Source: Methanofollis ethanolicus
GTDB lineage: Archaea > Halobacteriota > Methanomicrobia > Methanomicrobiales > Methanofollaceae
Direction: 5' to 3'
DNA length: 64,000 nucleotides
Assembly (NCBI RefSeq): GCF_001571385.1
Contig: NZ_BCNW01000001.1
Span: 1,426,001 to 1,490,000, forward strand
This document shows positions 26,232-34,398 of the stretch, one piece after another. The number at the start of each line of letters is the position of its first letter. The stretch's first letter is position 1. The notes below the pieces were generated by a model that searched no databases, was not told the origin of the DNA, and worked only from the letters and a program-made list of their open reading frames with translations. Made by a program: the position numbers and the translations under genes.

Positions 26232-26719
26232 GTCACACTCGTCAAGGGGTGTGTGGATTGAAATAGCCAGAGGCAGATTAAAACGATCACCGCATTGACG
26301 TCACATCCTTCATGGATGTGTGAATTGAAAGCAGGGCCGTGCGACTGAGTGCGGAAAGACCGTCGCACCCTTCACGGGTGCGTGGATTGAAACTAAGATC
26401 GGCCCCCTCCGGTCTGGACGATGATCTGTCGCACCCTTCACGGGTGCGTGGATTGAAACGTGAAGGGCGATTGGCAGATCACCGCGAAGACCGTCGCACC
26501 CTTCACGGGTGCGTGGATTGAAACATCTGCGAAAACAGGTCCTCAACGCCCTGGCTGAGTCGCACCCTTCACGGGTGTGTGGATTGAAACCCCGATGCGC
26601 ATGCCCGAGGAGGCCATGAGGAGGTCGCACCCTTCACGTGTACGTGGATTGAAATCCGTACCTGATACGACCTTACCTGGATAATGGAGTCACACCTTCA
26701 CAGGGGTGTGGACGAAATC
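26232..26719 (+). CRISPR. CRISPR array 2: 8 units, decayed at both ends
   Basis: This array carries the array 1 repeat family in the opposite orientation (GTCGCACCCTTCACGG then GTGCGTGGATTGAAAC). Consensus copies begin at 26362, 26428 and 26493. The copy at 26559 has one change and the copy at 26624 has three. Units at 26232, 26300 and 26689 are clearly degenerate. Seven spacers of 30-35 bp separate them. The repeat handle points right, so transcription would be rightward, away from cas3. Degeneration at both edges suggests an old array no longer gaining spacers. Confidence 0.93.
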
Positions 26720-26875
26720 ACTGTCGGTCATCTCTTTAGGGGAGTGCCAGCGAGGGTATCAGGAGGGTGATCACTGGATTTTACTATTTCTCACCTGTAT
26801 TGGTGCCTCAATTCTGTTCCTTCTAATCACATCACCGACTCCCGGTGTTGCCTGAGCACATTGCATGCAGGGAAT

Positions 26876-26884
26876 ATTATATAT
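26876..26884 (+). promoter_or_regulatory. TATA box upstream of the proline-degradation genes
   Basis: ATTATATAT lies in otherwise mixed sequence. Archaeal transcription usually begins about 25 nt downstream, i.e. near 26903, where a small ATG frame begins. P5C dehydrogenase starts about 115 nt further on. Confidence 0.6.
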
Positions 26885-26902
26885 CCTCTTGATATCTTCA
26901 CC

Positions 26903-27007
26903 ATGGACTCTCATATCGGTACCGGGCCGCCCGGACCGAAAGCCCGCGACGCTGCCGGGATCGATACCGGCCCTGCCATCCCCGACGCGGCGATGGAGGG
27001 CCTCTGA
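26903..27007 (+). CDS. Possible 34-residue leader peptide ahead of the proline operon
   Basis: ATG 26903 opens a frame of 34 codons ending TGA 27005-27007, in the middle of the ribosome site of the next gene. It would begin right at the predicted transcription start, as leaderless archaeal genes do. The peptide has five prolines, including GPPGP, a PPG-type sequence known to slow ribosomes that need aIF5A. Coding is unproven, and a frame this short can occur by chance. It is listed because of its position and composition. Confidence 0.3.
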   Translation: MDSHIGTGPPGPKARDAAGIDTGPAIPDAAMEGL

Positions 27008-27016
27008 GAGGTGAAG

Positions 27017-28582
27017 ATGATGAAACAGAAGATTACCTATGTATCCCTTGAATCGGACGAGAGCATGCACCAGTTCTATGAGGCAGCGCTCGCAGAGATC
27101 GAACGCACCCTCGGCCACCGCCACCCGCTCTATATCGGGGGCAAGGAGTTCGCCCCTGTCGACGAGTTCGTGGTGCGCTCGCCCATCGACCGGGACATCG
27201 TGATCGGCCACTTCCAGAAGGCAGGAAAAAACGAGGCCGAAGCCGCGATCAGGGTCGCGAAAGGGGCCTTCCCGGCATGGAGCCGGACCGATCCCGAGGA
27301 GCGTGTCGAGACCATCGGGCGCGTTGCCGACATCCTGGAGGAGGAGATCTTCGCCCTTGCGGCCCTGATCACCCTTGAGGCCGGGAAGACGCGGACCGAA
27401 GCCGTCGCCGAGGTCGGCGAGGCGATCGACATGATCCGGTACCACTGTCTGGTCTACGACAGGGCCAACAGTTTCGTCTTCAGGATGACGCCCGAGGTGC
27501 GGGGCGGCATGAACTACAGCGTGATGAGGCCCCACGGCGTCTGGGCCGTCATATCGCCCTTCAACTTCCCGCTCGACCTTGCGGCCGGGATGGCGTCTGC
27601 GGCCCTGCTCACCGGGAACACCATCGTCATGAAGCCTTCGAGCGCCGCGCCTCTCTCCTGCATCAGGCTGTACGAGGCATTCGAGGAGGCTGGCGTCCCG
27701 CCGGGCGCCGTCAACCTCGTCACCGGACCGGGCGCCACCTTCGGCGAGGTCGTCACCACCCACCCCGACGTCGACGGCATCGCCTTCACCGGGTCGCATG
27801 AGGCCGGGATGTGGCTTCAGCGCGCCTTCGCCGTGAAGCAGCACTACCCGAAACCCGTGATCACCGAGATGGGGGGGAAAAACCCCTGCATCGTCACGGA
27901 GAAGGCTGACCTTGAGAAGGCCGCTGATGGAGTGGTGCGGGCCGCCTTCGGCTATGGCGGGCAGAAGTGCAGCGCCACGTCGCGTCTCTATATCCAGGAG
28001 AGCGTCGTCGAGGAGTTCGGCCGGGCGCTGATCCGGCGGACGGCAGACCTGGTGGTCGGCGACCCGCGGCGGCGGGACACTTTCTTCGGGCCGCTCATCT
28101 CGGCCCATGCCCTGCGGACCTACGAGGACGCCGTCGCACTCTGCAGGCAGGACGGCGGGCACATCCTCACCGGTGGCGAGGTGCTCCGCGACGGCGACCT
28201 GGCCCGGGGCTATTATGTGCGCCCGACCATCGCTGCCGGCCTCCCGCAGGACCACCCGCTGATGAAAAAAGAACTCTTCGTGCCCTTCCTCTGCGCCCGC
28301 ACCTTCACGACGCTTGAGGAGGCCCTTGTCCTCGCCAATGACACGGAGTACGGCCTGACAGCCGGTCTCTTCTCCGAAGACGAGGACGAGGTGAGATCCT
28401 TCTTCGACACCATCCGTGCGGGCGTCTGCTATGCGAACAGAGAGGGCGGGGCGACGACCGGCGCCTGGCCGGGGTACCAGTCCTTCGGCGGGTGGATGGC
28501 GAGTGGTTCGACCGGCAAAGGGGTGGGAGGGCCGTACTATCTCCTCTCCTTCCTCAGGGAGCAGGCACGGACCTCCCTCTGA
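27017..28582 (+). CDS. pruA: L-glutamate gamma-semialdehyde (1-pyrroline-5-carboxylate) dehydrogenase
   Basis: The NAD(P)-dependent second step of proline breakdown, giving glutamate. The ~521-residue protein has the aldehyde-dehydrogenase layout: ISPFNFPLDLAAG (about 179-191), NTIVMKPSS, catalytic Glu near residue 284 in ITEMGGKNP, and catalytic Cys near 318 in FGYGGQKCSATSRLYI. The last two match the P5C dehydrogenase group, as does the neighbouring proline dehydrogenase. Length is typical. ATG 27017 has GAGAGG five bases upstream; ATG 27020 or GTG 27011 are alternatives. The downstream gene begins 47 bp after its stop, so the two form an operon. Confidence 0.9.
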   Translation: MMKQKITYVSLESDESMHQFYEAALAEIERTLGHRHPLYIGGKEFAPVDEFVVRSPIDRDIVIGHFQKAGKNEAEAAIRVAKGAFPAWSRTDPEERVETIGRVADILEEEIFALAALITLEAGKTRTEAVAEVGEAIDMIRYHCLVYDRANSFVFRMTPEVRGGMNYSVMRPHGVWAVISPFNFPLDLAAGMASAALLTGNTIVMKPSSAAPLSCIRLYEAFEEAGVPPGAVNLVTGPGATFGEVVTTHPDVDGIAFTGSHEAGMWLQRAFAVKQHYPKPVITEMGGKNPCIVTEKADLEKAADGVVRAAFGYGGQKCSATSRLYIQESVVEEFGRALIRRTADLVVGDPRRRDTFFGPLISAHALRTYEDAVALCRQDGGHILTGGEVLRDGDLARGYYVRPTIAAGLPQDHPLMKKELFVPFLCARTFTTLEEALVLANDTEYGLTAGLFSEDEDEVRSFFDTIRAGVCYANREGGATTGAWPGYQSFGGWMASGSTGKGVGGPYYLLSFLREQARTSL

Positions 28583-28629
28583 ACCCTCCTGCCCCAACCT
28601 TTTTCCCCTCGCCCTGCCCATTCCCGGTC

Positions 28630-29436
28630 ATGGCAGGTCCTGACAGGCGCTGGTTTCTTCCCGACCTCGACGCGGCGGTGCTCTGGTGCGACGAGAGGAA
28701 TCGCCAGGGCATCGGCTGCAGCATCAGCCCCCTCGGCGAGTACGTGCAGGACCGTGACGCCGCGCGGGAGGCCGCATCAGAGTGCCGTGCCGCCGTCAGG
28801 GCCGTCGAGGCGCACGCGCTCGACGCCTCGGTCGCGGTGAAACTCTCCGCTCTTGGTGCGGTCTTCGATAGGGACGGGTGCATGGCGCACCTCGGACGCA
28901 TCATGGACGAGGCGAAGAGGCGAGGGGTCAGGGTGGAGATCGACATGGAGGGGCGAAACCTTGTCGACTTCACCCTTGCAGCGGCAGGACGTATGGCCGG
29001 GGAAGGGCACCGGGTGACGCTGGCCGTCCAGGCCTATCTCCGGAGGGCCGCCGACGACCTCGGTGCGATAGAGGAGGCCGGGATCAGGCCACGGCTCGTC
29101 AAGGGGGCATACCTCGGCGACACTCGCAACTTCGAGTTGATCCAGCAGCAGTTCCGGGCCCTGGCCGCCTCCCTCCTCTCGTCTCGCACTTCCTTCTCGG
29201 TGGGAACCCATGACCCCGACCTCGTGGAATGGCTGACCGCACATGCGGAGAGTCGCGACCTGGTGGAGTTCGGCTTTCTGATGGGCCTTGCCGACCAGAC
29301 CAAGACGGCGATGGCCGCGGACGGCTGGAAGGTCTCCGAATACGTGCCGTACGGCCGGAGGGGATCGATATATGAGGCGCGGCGGCTGCAGTACCTCGAC
29401 CGTCTCCGCGACCTCGGCCGGTCGCCCCTCCCCTGA
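28630..29436 (+). CDS. Proline dehydrogenase
   Basis: FAD enzyme oxidising proline to pyrroline-5-carboxylate, the substrate of the preceding gene's product. The 268-residue protein has the (beta/alpha)8 PRODH motifs: SVAVKLSALG (substrate Lys region), GVRVEIDMEG, RPRLVKGAYLGD, SVGTHDPDLVEW, VEFGFLMGLADQ and YVPYGRRGSIYEARRL, the last carrying the Arg pair that binds the substrate carboxylate. It is a little shorter at the N terminus than bacterial monofunctional PRODH (about 300). ATG 28630 is the first good start; a longer frame overlaps the dehydrogenase gene. Electrons probably pass to a membrane carrier; the acceptor in a methanogen is unclear. Confidence 0.88.
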   Translation: MAGPDRRWFLPDLDAAVLWCDERNRQGIGCSISPLGEYVQDRDAAREAASECRAAVRAVEAHALDASVAVKLSALGAVFDRDGCMAHLGRIMDEAKRRGVRVEIDMEGRNLVDFTLAAAGRMAGEGHRVTLAVQAYLRRAADDLGAIEEAGIRPRLVKGAYLGDTRNFELIQQQFRALAASLLSSRTSFSVGTHDPDLVEWLTAHAESRDLVEFGFLMGLADQTKTAMAADGWKVSEYVPYGRRGSIYEARRLQYLDRLRDLGRSPLP

Positions 29437-29437
29437 C

Positions 29438-30040
29438 TCACCACCACCGCGTCTGTGCCAGGGGTGCGATGAGGGAGGGGTCGTCGTTTGCCGGGTCATT
29501 GACCCTGCTTCCCACAGGGGCCACGGTCATCGTCTCCGCCGGGACGGGCCCGAAGAGTCCGGCCGGGTCGTCCCCGGCAAGCCATGCCGCCTCCCTCTCC
29601 TGCCCCAGGACCGCGGGCATGCGGGAGTGGACCTGCGCCACGAGCACGTTCGCGTCCGTCGTGACGATGACGAACGACCCCCGATCGTACAGCCCCGCGA
29701 AGGCGAAGAGGGGTTCCTCTTTCAAGGTGAAATAGAAAGGCCTCTTCAGGGCGTCCCACTCGTAGAAACCGGTGGCCGGGACAAGGCACCGCCCGCCGTC
29801 GAGGAGGCGGGCGAAGACCGGCCTTTCGGAGAGGTCCTCGGCGCGGGCATTAACGATCAGGGGCGTGCCCGGAAACCCCCAGCGAGCAGGGAGGATACGC
29901 CGCTTCCCGTCCCCCGTAACGATGGGGAGTACCTGGCCGGGCGCGGCATTGTAGCGCGGTCTTTTCAGGGATCCATCTCCCTCCGCGCCGAAACGCACGC
30001 CTATCCTCTCGGGCGTGGCGATGGTGAAGCGTCCGCACAT
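29438..30040 (-). CDS. SRAP (YedK/HMCES) abasic-site shielding protein
   Basis: The start is set at ATG 30040 because the family needs Cys immediately after Met (MCGRFTI): after Met removal Cys2 forms a thiazolidine crosslink with abasic sites in single-stranded DNA. The 200-residue protein also has YNAAPGQVLPIV, the Asn/Ala-Pro motif, LIVNARAEDLSERPVF, GFYEWD with catalytic Glu, and VHSRMPAVL with catalytic His. All four signature blocks are present. It is convergent with the proline dehydrogenase gene, one base apart at their ends. Confidence 0.93.
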   Translation of the reverse strand: MCGRFTIATPERIGVRFGAEGDGSLKRPRYNAAPGQVLPIVTGDGKRRILPARWGFPGTPLIVNARAEDLSERPVFARLLDGGRCLVPATGFYEWDALKRPFYFTLKEEPLFAFAGLYDRGSFVIVTTDANVLVAQVHSRMPAVLGQEREAAWLAGDDPAGLFGPVPAETMTVAPVGSRVNDPANDDPSLIAPLAQTRWW

Positions 30041-30065
30041 GGCCGGGTATCGGCGCATCCTGTAC

Positions 30066-30389
30066 TTAGTCTCTCTGCCCGACCGACTTTCTCACCCATG
30101 CAAGGTAGTCGGCATGGCCGCCGACGACCGGGAGGGCGATGATCTCCGGGACATCGTACGGGTGGGCCCCCCCGATCGTCTCTGTCAGGTCTTCGAGGAG
30201 GTCGCCTGTCGTCTTGATCACCATCAACTCCTCCCTCTCCTGCCGGATCTTTCCCTCCCAGCGGTAGATGGAACCGACCCCCATGATGTTCACGCATGCG
30301 GCAAGGCCCTTCCTGACGACAAGGTCGGCGATCCTCTCGGCGTCCCGCGTCGGGGCGGTGCAGAGGACGACGACGATCTCCCCCTCCAT
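30066..30389 (-). CDS. cutA: CutA1 divalent-cation tolerance protein
   Basis: A 107-residue trimeric ferredoxin-like protein. Motifs: VVLCTAPTRDAERIADLVV, LAACVNIMGVGSIYRWEGKI, and HPYDVPEIIALPV, the signature near residue 80. The C-terminal Trp (DYLAWVRKSV) is also conserved. Associated with copper/divalent metal tolerance, although the biochemical role is still unclear. The ATG abuts the stop of gdhA, so it is co-transcribed. Confidence 0.95.
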   Translation of the reverse strand: MEGEIVVVLCTAPTRDAERIADLVVRKGLAACVNIMGVGSIYRWEGKIRQEREELMVIKTTGDLLEDLTETIGGAHPYDVPEIIALPVVGGHADYLAWVRKSVGQRD

Positions 30390-31637
30390 TCAGACCCACC
30401 CCCGCGCGACCATCGCCTCGACGACATTGCGGACGGCGATGGTGTACGCCGCCTGCCTGAGGGTGAAGTTCTTCTTCTGGGCGGTCTCGTGGACCGCGTG
30501 ATAGGTGGAGGTCATCATCGTCTTCAGCCTCCTGTCCACCTCTGCGGCGTTCCAGTGGTCCATGCTGAGGTTCTGGACCATCTCATAGTAGGAGACCACG
30601 GCCCCGCCTGCGTTGCAGAGGATGTCGGGGACGATCACGATCCCTTTCTCCTTGAGGACCGCTTCGGCGTCGGTGGTGACCGGGCCGTTCGCAAACTCCG
30701 CAACGATCTTTGCCCTGACCTGTGGTGCGTTCTCGGCAGTTATCGTGTTCTCCAGTGCTGCGGGGATGAGGATGTCCACGTCGAGGGCGAGGAGTTCCTC
30801 GTTGGTGATATTCTCCGCACCGGGAAAGTCCCTGACGCTCCCTGTCCTCTCCTTGTGCTCTTCGAGCCTCCTCACCTCAAGGCCGTTCCTGTTCAGGACG
30901 CCGCCTTTGCTGTCGCTCACCGCCACCACCCGCACGCCGGCGAGGTACTGGCCGAGGACGGCCGCATGGGTGCCGACGTTCCCGAAACCCTGAACCGCCA
31001 CGGTCGCCCCGCGGAGGTCGATGCCCGCGTCCTCTGCCGCCTCGGCGACGACGTACCACCCGCCCCGCGCCGTGGCGTCGTCCCGCCCTTCCGACCCCCC
31101 GACGGAGAGGGGTTTGCCGGTGATCACCCCGAAGGTCGTCCTTCCGACGATCCGCGAGTATTCGTCCATCATCCAGGCCATGACTTTTGGACCGGTGTAG
31201 ACGTCCGGGGCCGGGATGTCGGTGTGCGGCCCGATGATCCGGGAAACTCCCATGATATACCCCCTGCTCAACCGTTCGAGTTCTCCCTCCGAGAGGACCT
31301 TCGGGTTGCAGACGATCCCGCCCTTCGCACCGCCGAGAGGTAGGCTGAAGAGAGCGCATTTCCAGGCCATCAGTGCCGCGAGACCGCGTATCGTGTCGAT
31401 CGTCTCGTCCGGGTGGAAGCGTATCCCCCCTTTCGTCGGCCCGCGTGCGTCGTTGTACTGGACCCTGAATGCCTGGAATGTCCTGATCCGGCCGGTGTCC
31501 ATCCTGACTGGGATGGAGAAGTTGAACTCTCGCATCGGCGTCTTCAGGATCGCCTCGACATCCGGGGCAAGGCGGAGGTCATAGGCGCACTGGCAGATGT
31601 GCCCCTTGACAGTCTCAAAGAGGTTGATCTCGGTCAT
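30390..31637 (-). CDS. gdhA: Glutamate dehydrogenase (Glu/Leu/Phe/Val family)
   Basis: Reversible oxidative deamination of glutamate to 2-oxoglutarate and ammonia. The 415-residue protein (ATG 31637, MTEINLFETV; the frame continues upstream without homology) has the dimerisation/catalytic domain with RGPTKGGIRFH, the catalytic Lys in LPLGGAKGGIVCNP and Asp in IPAPDVYTG. The Rossmann domain follows, AVQGFGNVGTHAA. Length fits hexameric archaeal GDH. It faces the proline genes on the other strand; together the three enzymes would convert proline to 2-oxoglutarate, though co-regulation is inference. Confidence 0.93.
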   Translation of the reverse strand: MTEINLFETVKGHICQCAYDLRLAPDVEAILKTPMREFNFSIPVRMDTGRIRTFQAFRVQYNDARGPTKGGIRFHPDETIDTIRGLAALMAWKCALFSLPLGGAKGGIVCNPKVLSEGELERLSRGYIMGVSRIIGPHTDIPAPDVYTGPKVMAWMMDEYSRIVGRTTFGVITGKPLSVGGSEGRDDATARGGWYVVAEAAEDAGIDLRGATVAVQGFGNVGTHAAVLGQYLAGVRVVAVSDSKGGVLNRNGLEVRRLEEHKERTGSVRDFPGAENITNEELLALDVDILIPAALENTITAENAPQVRAKIVAEFANGPVTTDAEAVLKEKGIVIVPDILCNAGGAVVSYYEMVQNLSMDHWNAAEVDRRLKTMMTSTYHAVHETAQKKNFTLRQAAYTIAVRNVVEAMVARGWV

Positions 31638-31665
31638 GGAAACAGACCTGCATTTCCCTGTGACC

Positions 31666-32613
31666 TCATAAACCTGTGGGCGGGGGGTGGGGGAACCCCC
31701 GGTGGAGACCGGCCTTTTCGGCCTCTCTGAGGGCTTCGTAATACTCGGCCCTCGTGACCCCGCGGCCGAGGCCGTCGGGGAGGCCGCGTCCTCTCTCTGC
31801 GGCGTGCCATTCCGGCCGATACTGGGCCATGACATTCACGTAACTCTCCGTCGAGACCTCCTGCGCGATGAAGCGGAAGACCTCGCGGCTTCCGGCAAGG
31901 CCGTCGGGGAGGACGAGGTGGCGGATGATCAGGCCGCGGACGGTAATCCCCTCCTCATCGACGGCGAGGTCGCCGACCTGTCCGTGCATCTCCCTGATCG
32001 CCTCCTGCATGTACCTGGTGTAGTGCGGGGCATGGGAGAGTCTGCGTGCGGTCTCGTCGTCGCCGTACTTGGCGTCGGGCATGTAGATATCGACGATACC
32101 GTCGAGGAGGCGGATGGTCGCCGCGCAGTCGTAGCCGCCGGTGTTGTAGACGAGAGGGAGGGCGAGGCCCTCTCCGGCGGCGGTCAGGAGCGCCGCAACG
32201 ATCGGGGGGACGAAGTGGGTCGGGGAGACGAGGTTGATGGTGTGGCACCCGTCGTCCTGGAGGGCGAGCATGACCCGGGCAAGGTCGTCGCAGGGGATCT
32301 CCCGCCCGGCGCCGCACTGGCTGATCTCGTAGTTCTGACAGTATTGACACCGCATTGTGCAGCTGGAAAAAAAGATCGTCCCTGACCCGTGCCTCCCCAC
32401 GAGTTCAGGTTCCTCACCGAAGTGCGGGCCGAAACTCGCCACCTTCGGGAGACTCCCGCTCCGGCAGAAGCCCACCTCTCCGTGGAGGCGGTCCACACGG
32501 CACTGCCGCGGGCAGAGGGTGCAGGAGGAGTGGCATTCCCACGCCTCCGCGGCACGCCGGGTCAGTTCCCCTCTCTTCAGGAGACCGATATACGACGGCG
32601 CTCTCCGTCCCAT
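31666..32613 (-). CDS. Radical SAM protein, PflA-like (COG1313 type)
   Basis: The 315-residue protein has an N-terminal Cys group CTLCPRQCRVDR...GFC (three or four Cys, about residues 32-50) and the radical SAM cluster motif CTMRCQYC at about residue 86-93, followed by a partial TIM barrel. It belongs to the group annotated as pyruvate formate-lyase activating enzyme-like, whose target in methanogens is unknown; no PFL-type substrate gene is nearby. Stop at 31666 is 29 bp before gdhA on the same strand. Confidence 0.85.
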   Translation of the reverse strand: MGRRAPSYIGLLKRGELTRRAAEAWECHSSCTLCPRQCRVDRLHGEVGFCRSGSLPKVASFGPHFGEEPELVGRHGSGTIFFSSCTMRCQYCQNYEISQCGAGREIPCDDLARVMLALQDDGCHTINLVSPTHFVPPIVAALLTAAGEGLALPLVYNTGGYDCAATIRLLDGIVDIYMPDAKYGDDETARRLSHAPHYTRYMQEAIREMHGQVGDLAVDEEGITVRGLIIRHLVLPDGLAGSREVFRFIAQEVSTESYVNVMAQYRPEWHAAERGRGLPDGLGRGVTRAEYYEALREAEKAGLHRGFPHPPPTGL

Positions 32614-32619
32614 GACCAG

Positions 32620-33123
32620 TTATGTGACGACGAAGTCGCCCCGCATCCTCGTGGCGTGGGGGTCGCACCTGAAGAAGTACGTTCCCGGTTCAGACGGCGC
32701 GGTGAAGGTGTACGTCGCCGTGCCCGGCCCTGTCACAAGGTCGCCTTTGAAGATCACGTCCTCGGCCGCGCTCGTCTCGTAGAAGGCGACGTTGTGCTCG
32801 ACACCGGGGTCCCTGTTCTCGAAGGTGATGGTGACTTTCGCTCCTGCCGGGACTTCGATGGTGGAGCGGTCGAAGGCGAAGTCCTCAGCCGTCAGGGTGA
32901 GGGCGACAGGTCCCGCGGGCGGCCGCGGGGTGGCGGTGACAGTCTCGTTTGCCGTCATGTTCGTCGTCAGGGTCGGCGTCTCGTTTATGACGGGGGTGAT
33001 GGTCGGGAGGGTCGTCTCTATCGGAGTCGGCGTCCCTCCTCCCTGCCCGCCCGTACACCCGGCGAAGAGGACGAGGGCGGCGACAACGAGGATCAGGGCC
33101 GGAAGACCATATCTGCCATGCAT
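32620..33123 (-). CDS. Cupredoxin-domain (blue copper) lipoprotein
   Basis: From ATG 33123 the 167-residue product has a signal peptide with lipobox LFAGC (Cys23), a Thr/Pro linker, then a plastocyanin-like domain from about residue 75. The type 1 copper ligands are all in place: His110 in GVEHNVAF, then Cys153, His156 and Met160 in FRCDPHATRM. It should be a membrane-anchored electron carrier or copper-binding protein on the cell surface. It lies 6 bp upstream of the radical SAM gene on the same strand, so a shared transcript is likely. Confidence 0.88.
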   Translation of the reverse strand: MHGRYGLPALILVVAALVLFAGCTGGQGGGTPTPIETTLPTITPVINETPTLTTNMTANETVTATPRPPAGPVALTLTAEDFAFDRSTIEVPAGAKVTITFENRDPGVEHNVAFYETSAAEDVIFKGDLVTGPGTATYTFTAPSEPGTYFFRCDPHATRMRGDFVVT

Positions 33124-33205
33124 GATGGCGGGAGGGCAACTGTACTCTATATACCTTTCCCCGACAGGCGTGCGTCTCTTCACCGTCCCCTCCCCCTCTC
33201 TAAGT
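33124..33205. promoter_or_regulatory. Divergent promoter region
   Basis: The 82-bp gap between divergent genes contains CTCTATATACC near 33143-33153, which can serve as a TATA element in either direction (TATATAGAG on the minus strand). Confidence 0.4.
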
Positions 33206-33577
33206 ATGCGGGAATGTGCGGCAGTCAAGTACGAGGTAAAGAAGTCACGTTTTTACGCGCACCTCTACGAGATCGACGATCCTTCGGACCTTGACGGCAT
33301 CCTTGCGGCCCACGGGAAGGAATACCGGAATGCCGCCCACCACTGTGCGGCCGTCAGGTTTCGGGACGGTGCCGTCCCTGTCGAGTCCTTCAAGAACGAC
33401 CGTGAGGTGGGGCATCCGGGCAAGGCCCTCCTCGAAGTCCTGAAAAAGTATTTCCTCGACAGTCATGCCCTCGTCGTCTCCCGGGTCTTCGGCGGGATCA
33501 AACTCGGCCCCGGCGGCGTGACGCGGGCCTTCAGGGACGCGGGGGAGGGGGCGGCGGCGCGGTATGTCGAGCGGTGA
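33206..33577 (+). CDS. IMPACT/YigZ-family protein, N-terminal domain only
   Basis: ATG 33206 gives 123 residues. KYEVKKSRFYAHLYEI, AAHHCAAVRF, FKNDREVGHPGKALLEVL and VVSRVFGGIKLGPGGVTRAFRDA are the typical blocks of the UPF0029/IMPACT N-terminal domain. YigZ proteins normally have a second domain of about 80 residues, which is absent here. In eukaryotes IMPACT modulates GCN2, but the archaeal role is unknown. The stop overlaps the long frame of the next gene. Confidence 0.85.
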   Translation: MRECAAVKYEVKKSRFYAHLYEIDDPSDLDGILAAHGKEYRNAAHHCAAVRFRDGAVPVESFKNDREVGHPGKALLEVLKKYFLDSHALVVSRVFGGIKLGPGGVTRAFRDAGEGAAARYVER

Positions 33578-33717
33578 CGCCGCCCTGCCTGTACCGCCGC
33601 TCTTTTCTCTGCGGCCGTCGATCTCGATCTGTGAGATCGTTCGTGCCTGCATGGCTCTCAGGCATCCTGAAGCGAAAAGACGTGACCGCTGCCACCGGAG
33701 GGACCGACCTGTCCCGC

Positions 33718-34398
33718 ATGTGGGAGGAGGTGCTCGCGCCTGCCGGGCGAGAGCGGGGCAGGGCCGCGATCGCCCCCGGCGAGATCGAGGCGACCTGCGC
33801 CGCGCTCGGCGCCGCCCGGACAAAGGCCGACCTGCTTGCGACAGTCGCCGGGGCGCTCGCCCTGTACTCGATTACCGATATCGAGGCGATGGTGCGGAAC
33901 TTCGAGAGGAAGACAGAGGTGCTCGACCCTGCCTACCGCCGCCGCCTCATACCGAAGGTGCGGGAGGAGACTGTCGGGGCATACCACGACATCCTCCTCC
34001 TCTGCAGGGAGGAGGAGGCGCCCGAGGGACAGGTCGCGGCCGACCTCCCTGCCTATGCGGCGATGGTCGCTGAAGCCTGCCGGACGAGGGAAGGAGCCGG
34101 AAAACCGGCCGACCTCCTCTTTCTCACCTATCTCCTCGCCGCATTCACGATGTACGTCCGCGGCCGTCCGGCGCACCCGCCCGGCACTCCCTTCCCCGGC
34201 GGCCTTGAGGTCTACGAGGAGGGCGGGGAGTACTATTGCCCTGTGCGGGAGAAGGAGGGGGATGTCCCCTACTCGATCTGCCCCTTCTGCCCGGCGCGGC
34301 AGGACACCGGCAGCCGCACCCTCCACGGCGCCGGTGCCGGGGAGAGGATAGAAAAAAGAGGGATCCTCGAAGAGTCACGCCGGAACTACCACGGGTGA
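33718..34398 (+). CDS. DUF2115 (UPF0305) family protein
   Basis: A 226-residue protein from ATG 33718 (MWEEVLAPAGRERG); longer frames reaching 33574 are possible but overlap the upstream gene. Largely helical, it ends with a Cys-containing segment: EYYCPVREKEGD and YSICPFCPARQ. This pairing is typical of the methanogen-specific UPF0305 family and suggests metal binding. No function is established. It converges with the nucleotidase gene and their ends overlap by 24 bp. Confidence 0.8.
   Translation: MWEEVLAPAGRERGRAAIAPGEIEATCAALGAARTKADLLATVAGALALYSITDIEAMVRNFERKTEVLDPAYRRRLIPKVREETVGAYHDILLLCREEEAPEGQVAADLPAYAAMVAEACRTREGAGKPADLLFLTYLLAAFTMYVRGRPAHPPGTPFPGGLEVYEEGGEYYCPVREKEGDVPYSICPFCPARQDTGSRTLHGAGAGERIEKRGILEESRRNYHG

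Noticed and set aside
26771-28621. A 616-residue minus-strand frame opposite P5C dehydrogenase
   Set aside because: A shadow of a well-conserved dehydrogenase gene, with no recognisable domain.
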